DNA of 64,000 nucleotides from an uncultured Desulfovibrio sp. Lineage in GTDB: Bacteria; Desulfobacterota; Desulfovibrionia; Desulfovibrionales; Desulfovibrionaceae. This document shows, piece after piece, positions 54,251 to 63,152 of the stretch (its first letter is position 1; each line of letters starts with the position of its first letter). Location: NCBI GenBank assembly GCA_934546745.1, contig CAKTDV010000001.1, forward strand, positions 156,797 to 220,796, written 5' to 3'. A program made the translations under genes and the position numbers. The notes under the pieces were generated by a model that saw nothing but the letters and a program-made list of their open reading frames with translations, had not been told where the DNA came from and did no database searches.

Positions 54251-55831
54251 CTAGAACTCCGGACGCAGCAGCGGAAAGAGAATGACTTCGCGGATGGACG
54301 CGGAATCCGTCAGCAGCATGACAAGGCGGTCGATCCCCATGCCCAGACCGGCCGCCGGAGGCATGCCGTATTCCAGCGCGCGCAGAAAATCCTCGTCCAT
54401 ATTGTGGGCTTCGTCGTCGCCCGCTTCCTTTTCACGTACCTGATCCTCAAAGCGCAGTCGCTGATCCACCGGATCGTTGAGTTCGGAAAACGCGTTGGCC
54501 AGCTCGCGTCCCGTGATGAACAGCTCAAAGCGATCCGTCAGGCCGGGATTCTCGTCGTTGCGCCGTGACAGAGGGGAGATCTCCGTGGGATAGGCATAGA
54601 TGAAGTGGGGCTGCACAAGGCGCGGTTCCACGTCGATATCGAACAGCTTGGCATGCAGCCTGGGCAGGCTTTCGCTGTCGGCGGCCTTCTCGCCGCGTTC
54701 CCGGATATAGTTTTTGACCTTGTTGTAGTCGTTGTAGAATTCCGGCGCGTGACCGCCGATGCGTTCCAGCGATTCGTAAAAGGCCATGCGCGTCCAGCGG
54801 CCGGGCGTGAGATCGATGGTTTCTCCCTGATAGGGAACGACGGTCGTGCCGCAGGCCGCCTGCGCCAGATGCCCCACCAGCTCCTCGGTAAGATCCATCA
54901 GATCCCTGTAGGTGGCATAGGCCCAGTAAAATTCACAGGTGGTGAATTCGGGATTGTGACGGGTATCAATGCCTTCGTTGCGGAAGTTTCGGTTCAGCTC
55001 GAAAACCTTCTCAAAACCGCCCACCAGCAGCCTTTTGAGGTACAGCTCCGGCGCGATGCGCATATAGAGCTGCAAATCAAGGGCATTATGCTGCGTCAGA
55101 AAGGGTTTGGCCGCCGCGCCGCCCGCAATGGGCTGCATCATGGGCGTTTCCACTTCCATAAAGCCGCGATCTTCCAGAAAACGGCGGAATTCACGGACGA
55201 TCAGGCTGCGCTTCTGGAATATCTCCCGTGTGCGCGGGGCCACAATCAGATCGACGTAGCGTTGACGGTAGCGCGTTTCCGTGTCTTTCAGGCCGTGATA
55301 CTTCTCCGGCAGCGGGCGCATGGATCGCGTAATAAGCTTGACAGTGCGGCAACCGATGGTCAGTTCGCCCGTCTTCGTGCGGAACAGGTGCCCCGATACG
55401 CCGACGATGTCGCCCACGTCCAGCTTCCTCACCATGACGTAGACGTTTTCGGGCAGATCCTCGCGCGTGGCGTAACACTGGATGCTGCCGCTCTGATCCT
55501 GAATATGGAAGAACAGAACCTTGCCGAACGAGCGCAGAGAGACAATGCGGCCCGCAATGGCCACGACATCCTCCTGCGCATCCAGGCGTTCCCCTTCCAG
55601 ATCACCGAAGTTCTCCAGAACCCAGCCGATGGAGTGCTCTTTGCGGAAGTCGTTCGGGAACAGCGGCACCCCGGCGTCCAGGAGATCACAGGCTTTGACA
55701 ACGCGATTCTTGATGACCTCGTTCAGGGCATCTCGCCTGGCGAACCCCTCAAGCATGGGCATGAAGTAGTCCGCGTGAGAGGACTTGGTATTCAACTTGA
55801 TTTTAGGCTTCTTCTTTTCCCGCTCTTCCAC
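54251..55831 (-). CDS. lysS: Lysyl-tRNA synthetase, class II
   Basis: 526 residues. GTG at 55831 was chosen because CAGGAGA lies 7 bases upstream; an ATG further in would lose the charged N-terminus. The OB-fold anticodon domain (VVAIAGRIVSLRSFGKVLFF) is followed by class II motifs: motif 2 FELNRNFRNEGIDTRHNPEF and motif 3 GLGMGIDRLVMLLTDS. It charges tRNA-Lys and heads the lol-bamA operon. Confidence 0.95.
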   Translation of the reverse strand: MEEREKKKPKIKLNTKSSHADYFMPMLEGFARRDALNEVIKNRVVKACDLLDAGVPLFPNDFRKEHSIGWVLENFGDLEGERLDAQEDVVAIAGRIVSLRSFGKVLFFHIQDQSGSIQCYATREDLPENVYVMVRKLDVGDIVGVSGHLFRTKTGELTIGCRTVKLITRSMRPLPEKYHGLKDTETRYRQRYVDLIVAPRTREIFQKRSLIVREFRRFLEDRGFMEVETPMMQPIAGGAAAKPFLTQHNALDLQLYMRIAPELYLKRLLVGGFEKVFELNRNFRNEGIDTRHNPEFTTCEFYWAYATYRDLMDLTEELVGHLAQAACGTTVVPYQGETIDLTPGRWTRMAFYESLERIGGHAPEFYNDYNKVKNYIRERGEKAADSESLPRLHAKLFDIDVEPRLVQPHFIYAYPTEISPLSRRNDENPGLTDRFELFITGRELANAFSELNDPVDQRLRFEDQVREKEAGDDEAHNMDEDFLRALEYGMPPAAGLGMGIDRLVMLLTDSASIREVILFPLLRPEF

Positions 55832-56073
55832 GATAGCTCTCCTGGCGGGCGTTCGGCCCGGCATGCCTTGAGATTGGATGGATGAGGATATTCCAAGCCT
55901 CTTTTTCCGTCAAGGCGCGCGCCGCCCGCAGGGACGGCTCTTGAAAAGGAAAGGTTTTATGGCTATGGTACCGCCGCCTTACGCGAACCGGGGCGCCTTT
56001 CCGGCGCGCTGTTCGCCGTCTTTCTCACTCTGGCCAGGCCCTCCATGCCGCGGGCTGTTATGCAAGGAACGCC

Positions 56074-56637
56074 ATGAAAAATTTCACCATTTCTTTCCTG
56101 GGGCGCGACTGCCCCGGCGTCGTCGCCGCGGTGAGCCGCACCATCGGCGAATCCGGCTGCAATATCATGCAGTTGTCGCAGACCATCCTTTCCGGCGAGT
56201 TCGCGGCCATCTATATTGTGCAGGCTCCGGACACGCTTGACCCGGAAGCCCTGCGCCGATCCCTTGCCGTGACGCTTGAGGCGGAAAACATGGATATGTC
56301 CGTGCTGGTGCGCCCGGCCACGGAATCGGCCTGGGGCAAGGGCGAGGTCTGCCAGCCTTTCGTCGTCACCGCCGATGGCCCGGATCACCCCGGAGAAATC
56401 GCCGCCATGAGCCGTGTGTTTGCCCGCCACAACGTCAATATTGAAAGTCTCAAGGCCGTTCTCGGCGAGGGCGGCGGCAATCATGCGCTGTTCGTCTTTG
56501 AAGTCATGGTTCCCGATCGCGTGGATCTTGGCCGCCTGCGCCGTGAGCTCATCAAGGAAGGCAGCCTGCACAACCTGCGCGTCGGCGTGCAGCACCGGGA
56601 TATCTTTGAAGCCATGCACCGCATCGGCGGCGTCTAG
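56074..56637 (+). CDS. Double ACT-domain protein, GcvR-like
   Basis: 187 residues with two ACT domains, the first starting FTISFLGRDCPGVVAAVSRT and the second VVTADGPDHPGEIAAMSRVF. GcvR-type proteins sense glycine or related metabolites and act on transcription through partners. The next gene is a UPF0210 protein; ACT/UPF0210 pairs are widespread, so the two probably act together. The start has GGAACGCC upstream. Confidence 0.85.
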   Translation: MKNFTISFLGRDCPGVVAAVSRTIGESGCNIMQLSQTILSGEFAAIYIVQAPDTLDPEALRRSLAVTLEAENMDMSVLVRPATESAWGKGEVCQPFVVTADGPDHPGEIAAMSRVFARHNVNIESLKAVLGEGGGNHALFVFEVMVPDRVDLGRLRRELIKEGSLHNLRVGVQHRDIFEAMHRIGGV

Positions 56638-56727
56638 GGCGTCCTGTGGCGGGACATCCGGAACATCCGTCCCCGGCGAGTCTTGGCGCAGGCTCCTGCG
56701 TGCCGCCGGCGAATCAAGGAAATGTAT

Positions 56728-58113
56728 ATGCTTTCTGAACGCGAAGTCATCAGCACCCTGAACATGCTGCGTACCGAACATCTCGACGTGCGCACCGTCA
56801 CCCTTGGCGTCAGCCTTTTCGACTGTGTGAGCCACGATATCGATCTGTTCATCGCCAACGTCAAGGACAAGATTCTGCGCCACGCGGCCCAGCTTGTGCG
56901 CGTCTGCGACGAGGTGGGCGACAAGTACGGCATCCCCGTGGTCAACAAGCGCATCAGCGTCAGTCCCATTGCCGTGGTGGCCGCGCCTTTCGGGCCCTCC
57001 GGCATGGTGCGCGTCTGCCGCGCCCTGGATGAGTGCGCCAAGGAGGCGGGCGTGGATTTTCTTGGCGGTTTTTCCGCGCTTGTGGAAAAAGGCTTTGCCA
57101 ACGGCGATCGCGCCCTTATCGAGGCCCTGCCCGAGGCGCTGACCACGACAGACCGCATCTGCTCCTCCATCAATGTCGCCTCCTCGCGCAGCGGTATCAA
57201 CATGGACGCCGTCTCCCTCATGGGAGAACAGATTCTCAGGGTCGCCGAAGCGTCCGCCGATCGCGGCGGCATCGGCTGCGCCAAACTCGTCGTCTTTGCC
57301 AACATCCCGCAGGATGTGCCTTTCATGGCGGGAGCCTATCTTGGCGTGGGCGAACCCGACGTGGTCATCAATGTGGGCGTCTCCGGCCCGGGCGTTGTCA
57401 GGAAGGCCATTGATCGCGCCCTTGGGGCGGGTGTCAACGCCAAGGGACAGCCCCTGAACCTGCTCGACATCGCCGAGGTCATCAAACGCACCGCCTACAA
57501 GGTGACGCGCGTGGGCGAAATGATCGGTACCGAGGTGGCGCACCGGCTCAACATTCCCTTTGGCGTCGCGGATCTTTCCCTTGCGCCCACGCCCGCCGTG
57601 GGCGACAGCGTGGGGGAAATTTTTCAGAGCGTCGGTCTTTCCAGCATCGGCGCGCCCGGCACGACCGCCGTTCTTGCCATGCTCAACGACGCCGTAAAGA
57701 AAGGCGGCGCGTTTGCCTCCTCCTCCGTAGGGGGGCTTTCCGGCGCTTTTATCCCCGTTTCCGAGGACTCCAGCATCGAGGCCGCCGCCACCTCCGGCCT
57801 GCTCAGCCTTGAGAAACTTGAGGCCATGACCAGCGTCTGCTCCGTGGGGCTCGACATGATCGCCATTCCCGGCGACACTCCCGCCACGAGCATTGCGGGC
57901 ATCATCGCCGATGAAATGGCCATCGGCATGATCAACCACAAGACGACAGCGGTGCGCGTCATCCCCGTTCCCGGCAAGGGCGTGGGCGAGGTGGTCTCCT
58001 TCGGGGGCCTTCTTGGCAAGGCCGCCATCATCCCTGTTCCCAAGGGAGACGCGTCCGCCTTCATCCGTCTTGGCGGGCGTATCCCGGCCCCGATTCACAG
58101 CCTGAAAAACTAG
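56728..58113 (+). CDS. UPF0210 (DUF711, PFL-like) protein
   Basis: 461 residues, the normal family length. The ATG at 56728 has AAGGA 7 bases upstream. MLSEREVISTLNMLRTEHLD, VNVGVSGPGVVRKAID and SVGLDMIAIPGDTPATSIAG are typical of UPF0210. The fold is related to pyruvate formate-lyase, but no glycyl-radical motif is present. Biochemical activity is unknown. It ends before a terminator. Confidence 0.92.
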   Translation: MLSEREVISTLNMLRTEHLDVRTVTLGVSLFDCVSHDIDLFIANVKDKILRHAAQLVRVCDEVGDKYGIPVVNKRISVSPIAVVAAPFGPSGMVRVCRALDECAKEAGVDFLGGFSALVEKGFANGDRALIEALPEALTTTDRICSSINVASSRSGINMDAVSLMGEQILRVAEASADRGGIGCAKLVVFANIPQDVPFMAGAYLGVGEPDVVINVGVSGPGVVRKAIDRALGAGVNAKGQPLNLLDIAEVIKRTAYKVTRVGEMIGTEVAHRLNIPFGVADLSLAPTPAVGDSVGEIFQSVGLSSIGAPGTTAVLAMLNDAVKKGGAFASSSVGGLSGAFIPVSEDSSIEAAATSGLLSLEKLEAMTSVCSVGLDMIAIPGDTPATSIAGIIADEMAIGMINHKTTAVRVIPVPGKGVGEVVSFGGLLGKAAIIPVPKGDASAFIRLGGRIPAPIHSLKN

Positions 58114-58134
58114 AACATTCTGTCACGCAAGAGA

Positions 58135-58177
58135 AAACAGCGCGGAGTCACCATCTTCGCGCCGTTTCCTTTTTTTC
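58135..58177 (+). terminator. Terminator after the UPF0210 gene
   Basis: AAACAGCGCGGAG / CTTCGCGCCGTTT forms a 13-position stem with one mismatch, then CC and seven T. The rest of the gap to 58456 shows no gene. Confidence 0.8.
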
Positions 58178-58456
58178 AGCGTCTTCAGCACGCCGCCGTC
58201 GCGGGAGCCGCCTCCGCATTCGCGTCTTTCCAGCGCAGAAGTCTGTGGAAATGAAGGTGCGTTCCGGAGCGATGCGGGCGAAGTTGGCGAATGCCGTCTC
58301 ATCCTGCGGAGGGAACTGGGGCATGGCCGTTCCCGGTCCCCAAAAGAGCGGCAGACAGCAGCCTGCCTGCCGCTACGGCACGCGCAGGATCAATGTGTCT
58401 GACGGTGGGCGGGTGCGGTGTGTCTGTCGCGTGCTTCGACATATCCCGCGCGGGTT

Positions 58457-58864
58457 TCAGGGGAGTTTGCCATAGTCCGCCTCACTGACGGGCTCATGCC
58501 ATTCGTTGCTGGCAGCTTCGCCCGGAACCTCGACGGCAAGGTGCGCGAACCAGCTGTCTTTGGCCGCGCCATGCCAGTGTCTGACTCCAGCGGGGATGGT
58601 CACGACATCGCCGGGGTGCAGTTCCCGGGCCGGTTTCCCCCATTCCTGATACCAGCCGCGTCCGGCGGTGCAGAGCAGAATCTGCCCGCCGCCCTTTGCG
58701 GCATGGTGCGTGTGCCAGTTGTTCCGGCAGCCGGGCTCAAAGGTGACATTGCCTATAACCACGCCCTCCGTGGAAAGCATGTTCAGATAGCTGTTGCCCA
58801 CAAAATATCTGGCATACGCCGTATTCGCCCCGCCACGCGGAAACACGTCCGTGATTTCGTTCAT
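58457..58864 (-). CDS. Cupin-domain protein
   Basis: 135 residues. AAGGAGG lies 7 bases before the ATG. The two cupin motifs are NNWHTHHAAKGGGQILLC and PGDVVTIPAGVRHWHGA, giving the metal-binding His residues. Small cupins of this type often sit beside carboxymuconolactone decarboxylase-like and aldo/keto reductase genes, as here. The frame extends upstream into an SDR remnant, but the strong ribosome-binding site fixes the start. Confidence 0.88.
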   Translation of the reverse strand: MNEITDVFPRGGANTAYARYFVGNSYLNMLSTEGVVIGNVTFEPGCRNNWHTHHAAKGGGQILLCTAGRGWYQEWGKPARELHPGDVVTIPAGVRHWHGAAKDSWFAHLAVEVPGEAASNEWHEPVSEADYGKLP

Positions 58865-58903
58865 GGTTGCCTCCTTAGGGAACTGTGTGTCCTTTTTCCT
58901 GTG

Positions 58904-59091
58904 TACGGCATCAATTCTTTTTGTGGCGGTATGACCTTCCGCTTTCAGCCTGTCGGTGATGGAACGCAGCGGATTTTCGCGCCTTCCCGCAAGCGTGACT
59001 GACGCGCCCTTACGGGCGAACATGCTTGCCGTGGCCCGCCAATGCCGCTGGTGGCCCCTGCCACCAGCACCACTTTTTCCCGCATTTCCAT
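58904..59091 (-). pseudogene. Short-chain dehydrogenase remnant, frameshifted
   Basis: From ATG at 59091 (AGAAGGAC upstream) the sequence codes MEMREKVVLVAGATSGIG, the Rossmann nucleotide-binding start of an SDR. The frame then shifts by one base; continuing in the other frame gives MFARKGASVTLAGRRENPLR, the expected next part of the fold. Similarity ends near TKRIDAV, so about 200 C-terminal residues are missing. It lies between the DUF362 and cupin genes. Confidence 0.75.
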
Positions 59092-59121
59092 AGGTGTTGT
59101 CCTTCTCATGATGGCACAGCG

Positions 59122-60075
59122 CTACACGGTGATAAGTTCATACTGGTCGCTGCCCATGCCGAGTTCTTTCATGTAGGAGAGCTGGCGCAGGCCGGAGCGG
59201 GATTCGATGCGCTCCACCATGTGGGAACGAACCTGTTCGGGCAGGGCATAGATCATGTCCACGGAAGCCTTGTCGATGGCGAGAATATCCGTGGAAGCGA
59301 GAATGCCGATATCCGGCAGACGTACCGGTTCGGCGTTGACGCCTTCGCAGTCGCAACTGACGGACATGTTTCTGAGCACATTGAGGTAGGCGATGCGGCT
59401 GCCGAAATGATCGGTAACGGCCTTGCCTCCTTCCACCATGCGTTCCATGAACCCCGGACCTCCGGCCCAGGTCTGCTTCCCGTCGCTGTGAATCTGCAAT
59501 TTTCCCAGCTTCCCGGATGCGCAGCCGATGGAAATGTTCTTGAGCGATCCGCCGAAGCCTCCCATGGTATGCCCCTTGAAATGGGTGAGTACGATCATGG
59601 AGTCGTAGTGCAACAGATGGCTCCCCACGGCCACTTCCCTGAGCCATTTGCCGCACCGGATGAGCAGCGGGGTGTCTCCGTCCTCATCCATGATGTCCAC
59701 GGTGGCAAACTTCGTCCAGCCGTTCTGTTCCAGGGTTCTGCGATGTCCTTCCGTGGTTTGGCGGGGGCTTGCGTACAGCACGTTGCACTCCACGATGGTG
59801 GTGCTGGGAACCTGGGCGAGAAAGTCTCTGACCCATTCCCGGGGCAGAATGTTCGGGCCGTCCGGTTCTCCCGTATGCAGCTTGACGGCGATGTTGCCGG
59901 TGATGTTCCGGTTGACCAGGCGGTAGAGCCTGAGCAGGCTTTCCGCGCTGAGATCACTGGTGAAATAGACCTTGGGGCGTTCCGTGGCTTCCGGCATGGC
60001 GGGAGTCAGCCCGGCGGCCACGGCTCCTGCTGTCAGAAGACTTCCTTTGACGAAGGATCGGCGGGAAATGTTCAT
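59122..60075 (-). CDS. Tat-exported DUF362-domain protein
   Basis: 317 residues. A twin-arginine signal ISRRSFVKGSLLTAGAVAAG starts at residue 3. The mature part is DUF362-like: NIAVKLHTGEPDGPNILPRE, LTHFKGHTMGGFGGSLKNIS and SIGCASGKLGK, with a Cys near the substrate region but no CxxCxxC ferredoxin clusters. AAAGGAAGTTTTG before the start belongs to copy C of the dispersed repeat. Function unknown; export through TatBC is inferred. Confidence 0.8.
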   Translation of the reverse strand: MNISRRSFVKGSLLTAGAVAAGLTPAMPEATERPKVYFTSDLSAESLLRLYRLVNRNITGNIAVKLHTGEPDGPNILPREWVRDFLAQVPSTTIVECNVLYASPRQTTEGHRRTLEQNGWTKFATVDIMDEDGDTPLLIRCGKWLREVAVGSHLLHYDSMIVLTHFKGHTMGGFGGSLKNISIGCASGKLGKLQIHSDGKQTWAGGPGFMERMVEGGKAVTDHFGSRIAYLNVLRNMSVSCDCEGVNAEPVRLPDIGILASTDILAIDKASVDMIYALPEQVRSHMVERIESRSGLRQLSYMKELGMGSDQYELITV

Positions 60076-60084
60076 CAAAACTTC

Positions 60085-60182
60085 CTTTGTGGTCTGCAAC
60101 TTCCCCCTTGATGGGGAAAAGGTTCTTGACGCGGTGGCAACGCGAACACTGCGGGCCGCCGGATGTGGCGACCGCGCATCAG
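60085..60182 (-). repeat. Dispersed repeat copy C, shortened
   Basis: The ends match copy B: TTTGTGGTCTGCAACTTCCCCCTT at one side differs at a few positions, and GGCAACGCGAACACT...GGGCCGCCGGAT at the other. About 70 internal bases are missing. It abuts the ribosome-binding site of the DUF362 gene in the same orientation as the other copies. Confidence 0.7.
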
Positions 60183-60781
60183 GAGTCTTGCAAGACGGCG
60201 TTGACGCAGGCAAGGGCGTTCAGCGTGCGCGGGAAACCGATGTACGGCAGCATCTGGGCAAGGGCGTCAATAAGGTTCCGTTTTGTGTTGCCCATGTTCA
60301 CGTTACCCCGCACATGAGCCTTGACCTGCGCCTCGCAGCCGCCCAGCGCGCTGACGATGGAGAAGGTCAAAAGCTCGCGGGTCTTCAGGTCGAGGCTTTT
60401 GCGCGTATAGAAATCGCCGAAGCAGAAGGCGGAGAGGTAGTTCACCGTGATGTCCTTCTGATCCTCCGGGGCCGAGGCGTGCATCTCATCGATGGCATCG
60501 CCGAAGATGGCCTTCTGCGCGGCCAGGCCGTCCCGGAAGCGGCTTTCCTCCGTGACGGTGGCCTGGCTTTCCACAGGCAGGGCAATGCCCTTTTCGGCGA
60601 AGGCGTCATTGACAAGGCGAAGCGCGCTCTCCGTTTTGGGGAAACCTATGTAGGGAGCACATTGGTAGAGGGCCTCCTTGATTTCCGCCGGACTGAGCCC
60701 GACACGGAGCGCCGCTTCCGTCTGTGTCTTCATGTCTTCGAGCGTCTGGTTTGTTGTGAGCACAACCAGCGTGACAAGCAT
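60179..60781 (-). CDS. Carboxymuconolactone decarboxylase-like, C-terminal part of an interrupted gene
   Basis: 200 residues with two CMD-like repeats, one around EIKEALYQCAPYIGFPKTE and one ending IDALAQMLPYIGFPRTLNA. The first repeat lacks the CxxxH-type pair in its catalytic helix; the second carries a Cys in SALGGCEAQVKAHVRGN. Immediately upstream, in the same frame, a TAG separates it from the signal-peptide part at 60785-61063. In relatives LDD-x-x-R-x-LITLVVL is continuous here. It is probably not translated from its own start, since no ribosome-binding site precedes the ATG. Confidence 0.75.
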   Translation of the reverse strand: MLVTLVVLTTNQTLEDMKTQTEAALRVGLSPAEIKEALYQCAPYIGFPKTESALRLVNDAFAEKGIALPVESQATVTEESRFRDGLAAQKAIFGDAIDEMHASAPEDQKDITVNYLSAFCFGDFYTRKSLDLKTRELLTFSIVSALGGCEAQVKAHVRGNVNMGNTKRNLIDALAQMLPYIGFPRTLNALACVNAVLQDS

Positions 60782-60784
60782 CCT

Positions 60785-61063
60785 CTAGCGGTCGTCCAGC
60801 GTTCCCCGTTGGGCGATTTCGCCGTAGAGAAGGCGTTCCTTCATGGCAATGAGATCGGGATCCGTCTTTGCCAGCGGGGACGGCCGCGTACCGAGATATC
60901 TCTGTCTGTTCTTTTCCGCCAGCTGAACTCTGTCCATCTCTTTGACTCCGTTGTTTTTCTCAGATGTCACCGCATGTGCTGACGCGGTATCCGCCGCCAG
61001 TGAAACCGCCATCAGCGCCGCAAGCAGAAAGGATGCCAGGCGCGTTCGTTGGAAATTTTTCAT
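60785..61063 (-). CDS. Signal-peptide half of the interrupted CMD-like gene
   Basis: 92 residues. The signal peptide ends near ASAHA (residue about 30). The mature part LAEKNRQRYLGTRP and YGEIAQRGTLDDR corresponds to the N-terminal portion of secreted carboxymuconolactone decarboxylase-like proteins. The stop is TAG; the next codon in frame is AGG, followed by the ATG of the 60179-60781 frame. The two are best regarded as a single gene with a nonsense codon. Confidence 0.65.
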   Translation of the reverse strand: MKNFQRTRLASFLLAALMAVSLAADTASAHAVTSEKNNGVKEMDRVQLAEKNRQRYLGTRPSPLAKTDPDLIAMKERLLYGEIAQRGTLDDR

Positions 61064-61076
61064 CCGTGCCTCGTTG

Positions 61077-62219
61077 TCATTTGTCAATCTGGCTTTCCGT
61101 GAAGGTGTCCGCACGGTGCCCCATGAGCGTGATTCGGGAATAGGCGGACTCGAATTCCCGGAGTTCCTCCGGGGAAAGACGGACGGACGCCGCCCCAAGA
61201 AAATCGTCAAGGTGCGCCGGATTTGTCGTTCCTGGTATGGGAGCTATCCAGGGGGCCTGCGCCAGCAGCCAGGCAAGGGCGAACTGGGGCATGGTGCAGT
61301 TCTTGCGCGCGGCCCATTCACGAATAAGGTGCGGCAGAGGCATATTGTGCTTCAGGGCTTTTGGCGTGAACTGCGGCAGCGTGGCAAGCCGCCCCGTGGC
61401 GAAGCGGCTGTTCTCCGTGATGGCGCCTGTCAGAAAGCCCCGCCCCAGAGGGCAGTACGGCACAAACCCGATGCCGAGTTCCCGCAACGTGGGGAAAATT
61501 TTTGTCTCGGGTTCACGCCACAGCAGGGAATACTCGCTCTGCACGGTGCTTACCGGCTGCACGGCATGCGCCCGGCGAATGGACGCGGCGCTTGCCTCGG
61601 ACAGGCCAAAATGCAGCACCTTTCCTTCCTGAATGAGATCTTTCACCGTCCCGGCGACATCCTCCAAGGGAACCCGCGGATCGACACGGTGCTGATACAG
61701 AAGGTCGATATGATCCGTGCGTAGGCGTTTCAGGGATCCTTCCACCGCCCGCCGGATGTGGTCGGGCCTGCTGTTCAGGGCCGTAGGCTGTTTTTCCTCA
61801 ACGCCAAAGCCAAACTTGGTGGCGATTTTGACGTGGTTACGGACAGGAGCAAGAGCTTCCCCGACCCATTTCTCACTGGTATGGGGGCCGTAGACCTCGG
61901 CGGTGTCAAAAAAAGTCACGCCCTGCTCAAAAGCCCGCCGGATCAGGGCGATCATGTCCTTTTTGGCAAAGGAACCGCCATAGTACCCCACCATGGGCAA
62001 ACATCCGAGCCCGATGGCGGAAACTTCCAGCGATCCGAGCCTGCGATGCTCCATCCGCGCGTCCCGCCGCATCTCCTGACGGGCGGAGGCCGCACCCGCC
62101 TCCGTGGCGCTGGCCAGGCCCCGCATGGGAGAGAACAGCAGCGCGGCGGCTCCAAAAACCGCTCCTCCGGCAAGAAACTGGCGGCGTCCCACTGCCCCGA
62201 ACTGTCTTGTGGCATTCAT
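61077..62219 (-). CDS. Tat-exported aldo/keto reductase
   Basis: 380 residues. A twin-arginine signal GRRQFLAGGAVFGAAALL leads the protein. The aldo/keto reductase barrel follows (EHRRLGSLEVSAIGLGC) with the catalytic tetrad visible: Asp and Tyr in FFDTAEVYG, Lys in IATKFGF and His in LLYQHRVD. It uses NADPH in relatives, so export is odd; such RR-signal AKRs occur in anaerobes. It leads an operon with the CMD-like gene 13 bases downstream. Confidence 0.88.
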   Translation of the reverse strand: MNATRQFGAVGRRQFLAGGAVFGAAALLFSPMRGLASATEAGAASARQEMRRDARMEHRRLGSLEVSAIGLGCLPMVGYYGGSFAKKDMIALIRRAFEQGVTFFDTAEVYGPHTSEKWVGEALAPVRNHVKIATKFGFGVEEKQPTALNSRPDHIRRAVEGSLKRLRTDHIDLLYQHRVDPRVPLEDVAGTVKDLIQEGKVLHFGLSEASAASIRRAHAVQPVSTVQSEYSLLWREPETKIFPTLRELGIGFVPYCPLGRGFLTGAITENSRFATGRLATLPQFTPKALKHNMPLPHLIREWAARKNCTMPQFALAWLLAQAPWIAPIPGTTNPAHLDDFLGAASVRLSPEELREFESAYSRITLMGHRADTFTESQIDK

Positions 62220-62303
62220 AAGTTCCTTTCCTCTCAGAAATAGGGATTTGTGGATTCCGTATAGAAGGAAATATCGGAGAGGAAAAGGAACGATACTGGC
62301 AAA

Positions 62304-63005
62304 TTATTGCCTGTTTTTTTCAGGAGGGTTTTCGCGGAGGCCCGCGCCGTCCGGCGTGGCGGTCGTGCGGAAGTCCTCTTCTTCCTCAAGGATGCGGCAG
62401 ACGGCGCGGCCGTCGGTACGTGTGGCCACAGCTTCGGCAAAGGCGGGCCAGAGGGCTTCCGGCAGACGCAGGCGCAGGCGCGCGTCCGCGTCGTAGTCTT
62501 CGCCAAGGGTGGCGGCTTCGTAGTCGGGGAGCAGACGGCGCACCCTGTCAAGATGGGCGTAGGCAAGGCTGAGCATGACGGTGAGGCTGGGAATCCGTTC
62601 GGCCCGCGGCAGTTCCCGGAGGTTTTCGCGCACGGCATCCTGATAGGCGCGCACAAGACCGCCCGTGCCAAGTTTGACGCCGCCGAAATAGCGGGTGACG
62701 ACCATGCAGATCTCGCCGATGCCGCAGTGGAGCAGCACCTGCAGCATGGGGCGTCCGGCCGTGCCGTGCGGCTCGCCGTCGTCGGAAAAGCCCACCTGGC
62801 CGCTGTGTCCCGGCGCACCGCCCACAAAGGCCCAGCAGTTGTGGGTGGCGGAGGCGTGTTCCCGGCGGATGCTTTCTATAAAGGATCGGGCGGCGGCGGG
62901 GCCTGGAGTATGAGCGCAATGGGTGATGAAGCGGCTGCGGCGGATGACAAGCTCGGTACGGTAGGGATGCTCCGGGCATGCGGCGGGGATGGGATAACGA
63001 CTCAT
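62304..63005 (-). CDS. IMPACT/YigZ-family protein
   Basis: 233 residues. The ATG at 63005 starts MSRYPIPAACPEHPYRTEL. The IMPACT domain is clear: ATHNCWAFVGGAPG, GFSDDGEPHGTAGRPMLQVL and TRYFGGVKLGTGGLVRAY. A C-terminal ferredoxin-like domain of about 75 residues follows. YigZ-type proteins are linked to translation or ribosome functions, without a firm reaction. It is divergent from rubrerythrin. Confidence 0.92.
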   Translation of the reverse strand: MSRYPIPAACPEHPYRTELVIRRSRFITHCAHTPGPAAARSFIESIRREHASATHNCWAFVGGAPGHSGQVGFSDDGEPHGTAGRPMLQVLLHCGIGEICMVVTRYFGGVKLGTGGLVRAYQDAVRENLRELPRAERIPSLTVMLSLAYAHLDRVRRLLPDYEAATLGEDYDADARLRLRLPEALWPAFAEAVATRTDGRAVCRILEEEEDFRTTATPDGAGLRENPPEKNRQ

Positions 63006-63152
63006 GGGCTTTTGTAGCCCGACAGGGCGCGCACCGCAAGGGCGGCCATTGACAAGATGGACGGCGGCCTTAACAATTTCGTATACGGTGCCGTTGCGGG
63101 CCGCCGGAAAAAGAAAAAAGGGCGCCAGCGCGGAAGAAAAAGAGAAAAAAAC

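Noticed and set aside
55829..55864. Upstream in-frame start for lysS at 55864
   Set aside because: GTG at 55831 has a strong ribosome-binding site at ideal distance; the upstream codon has none.
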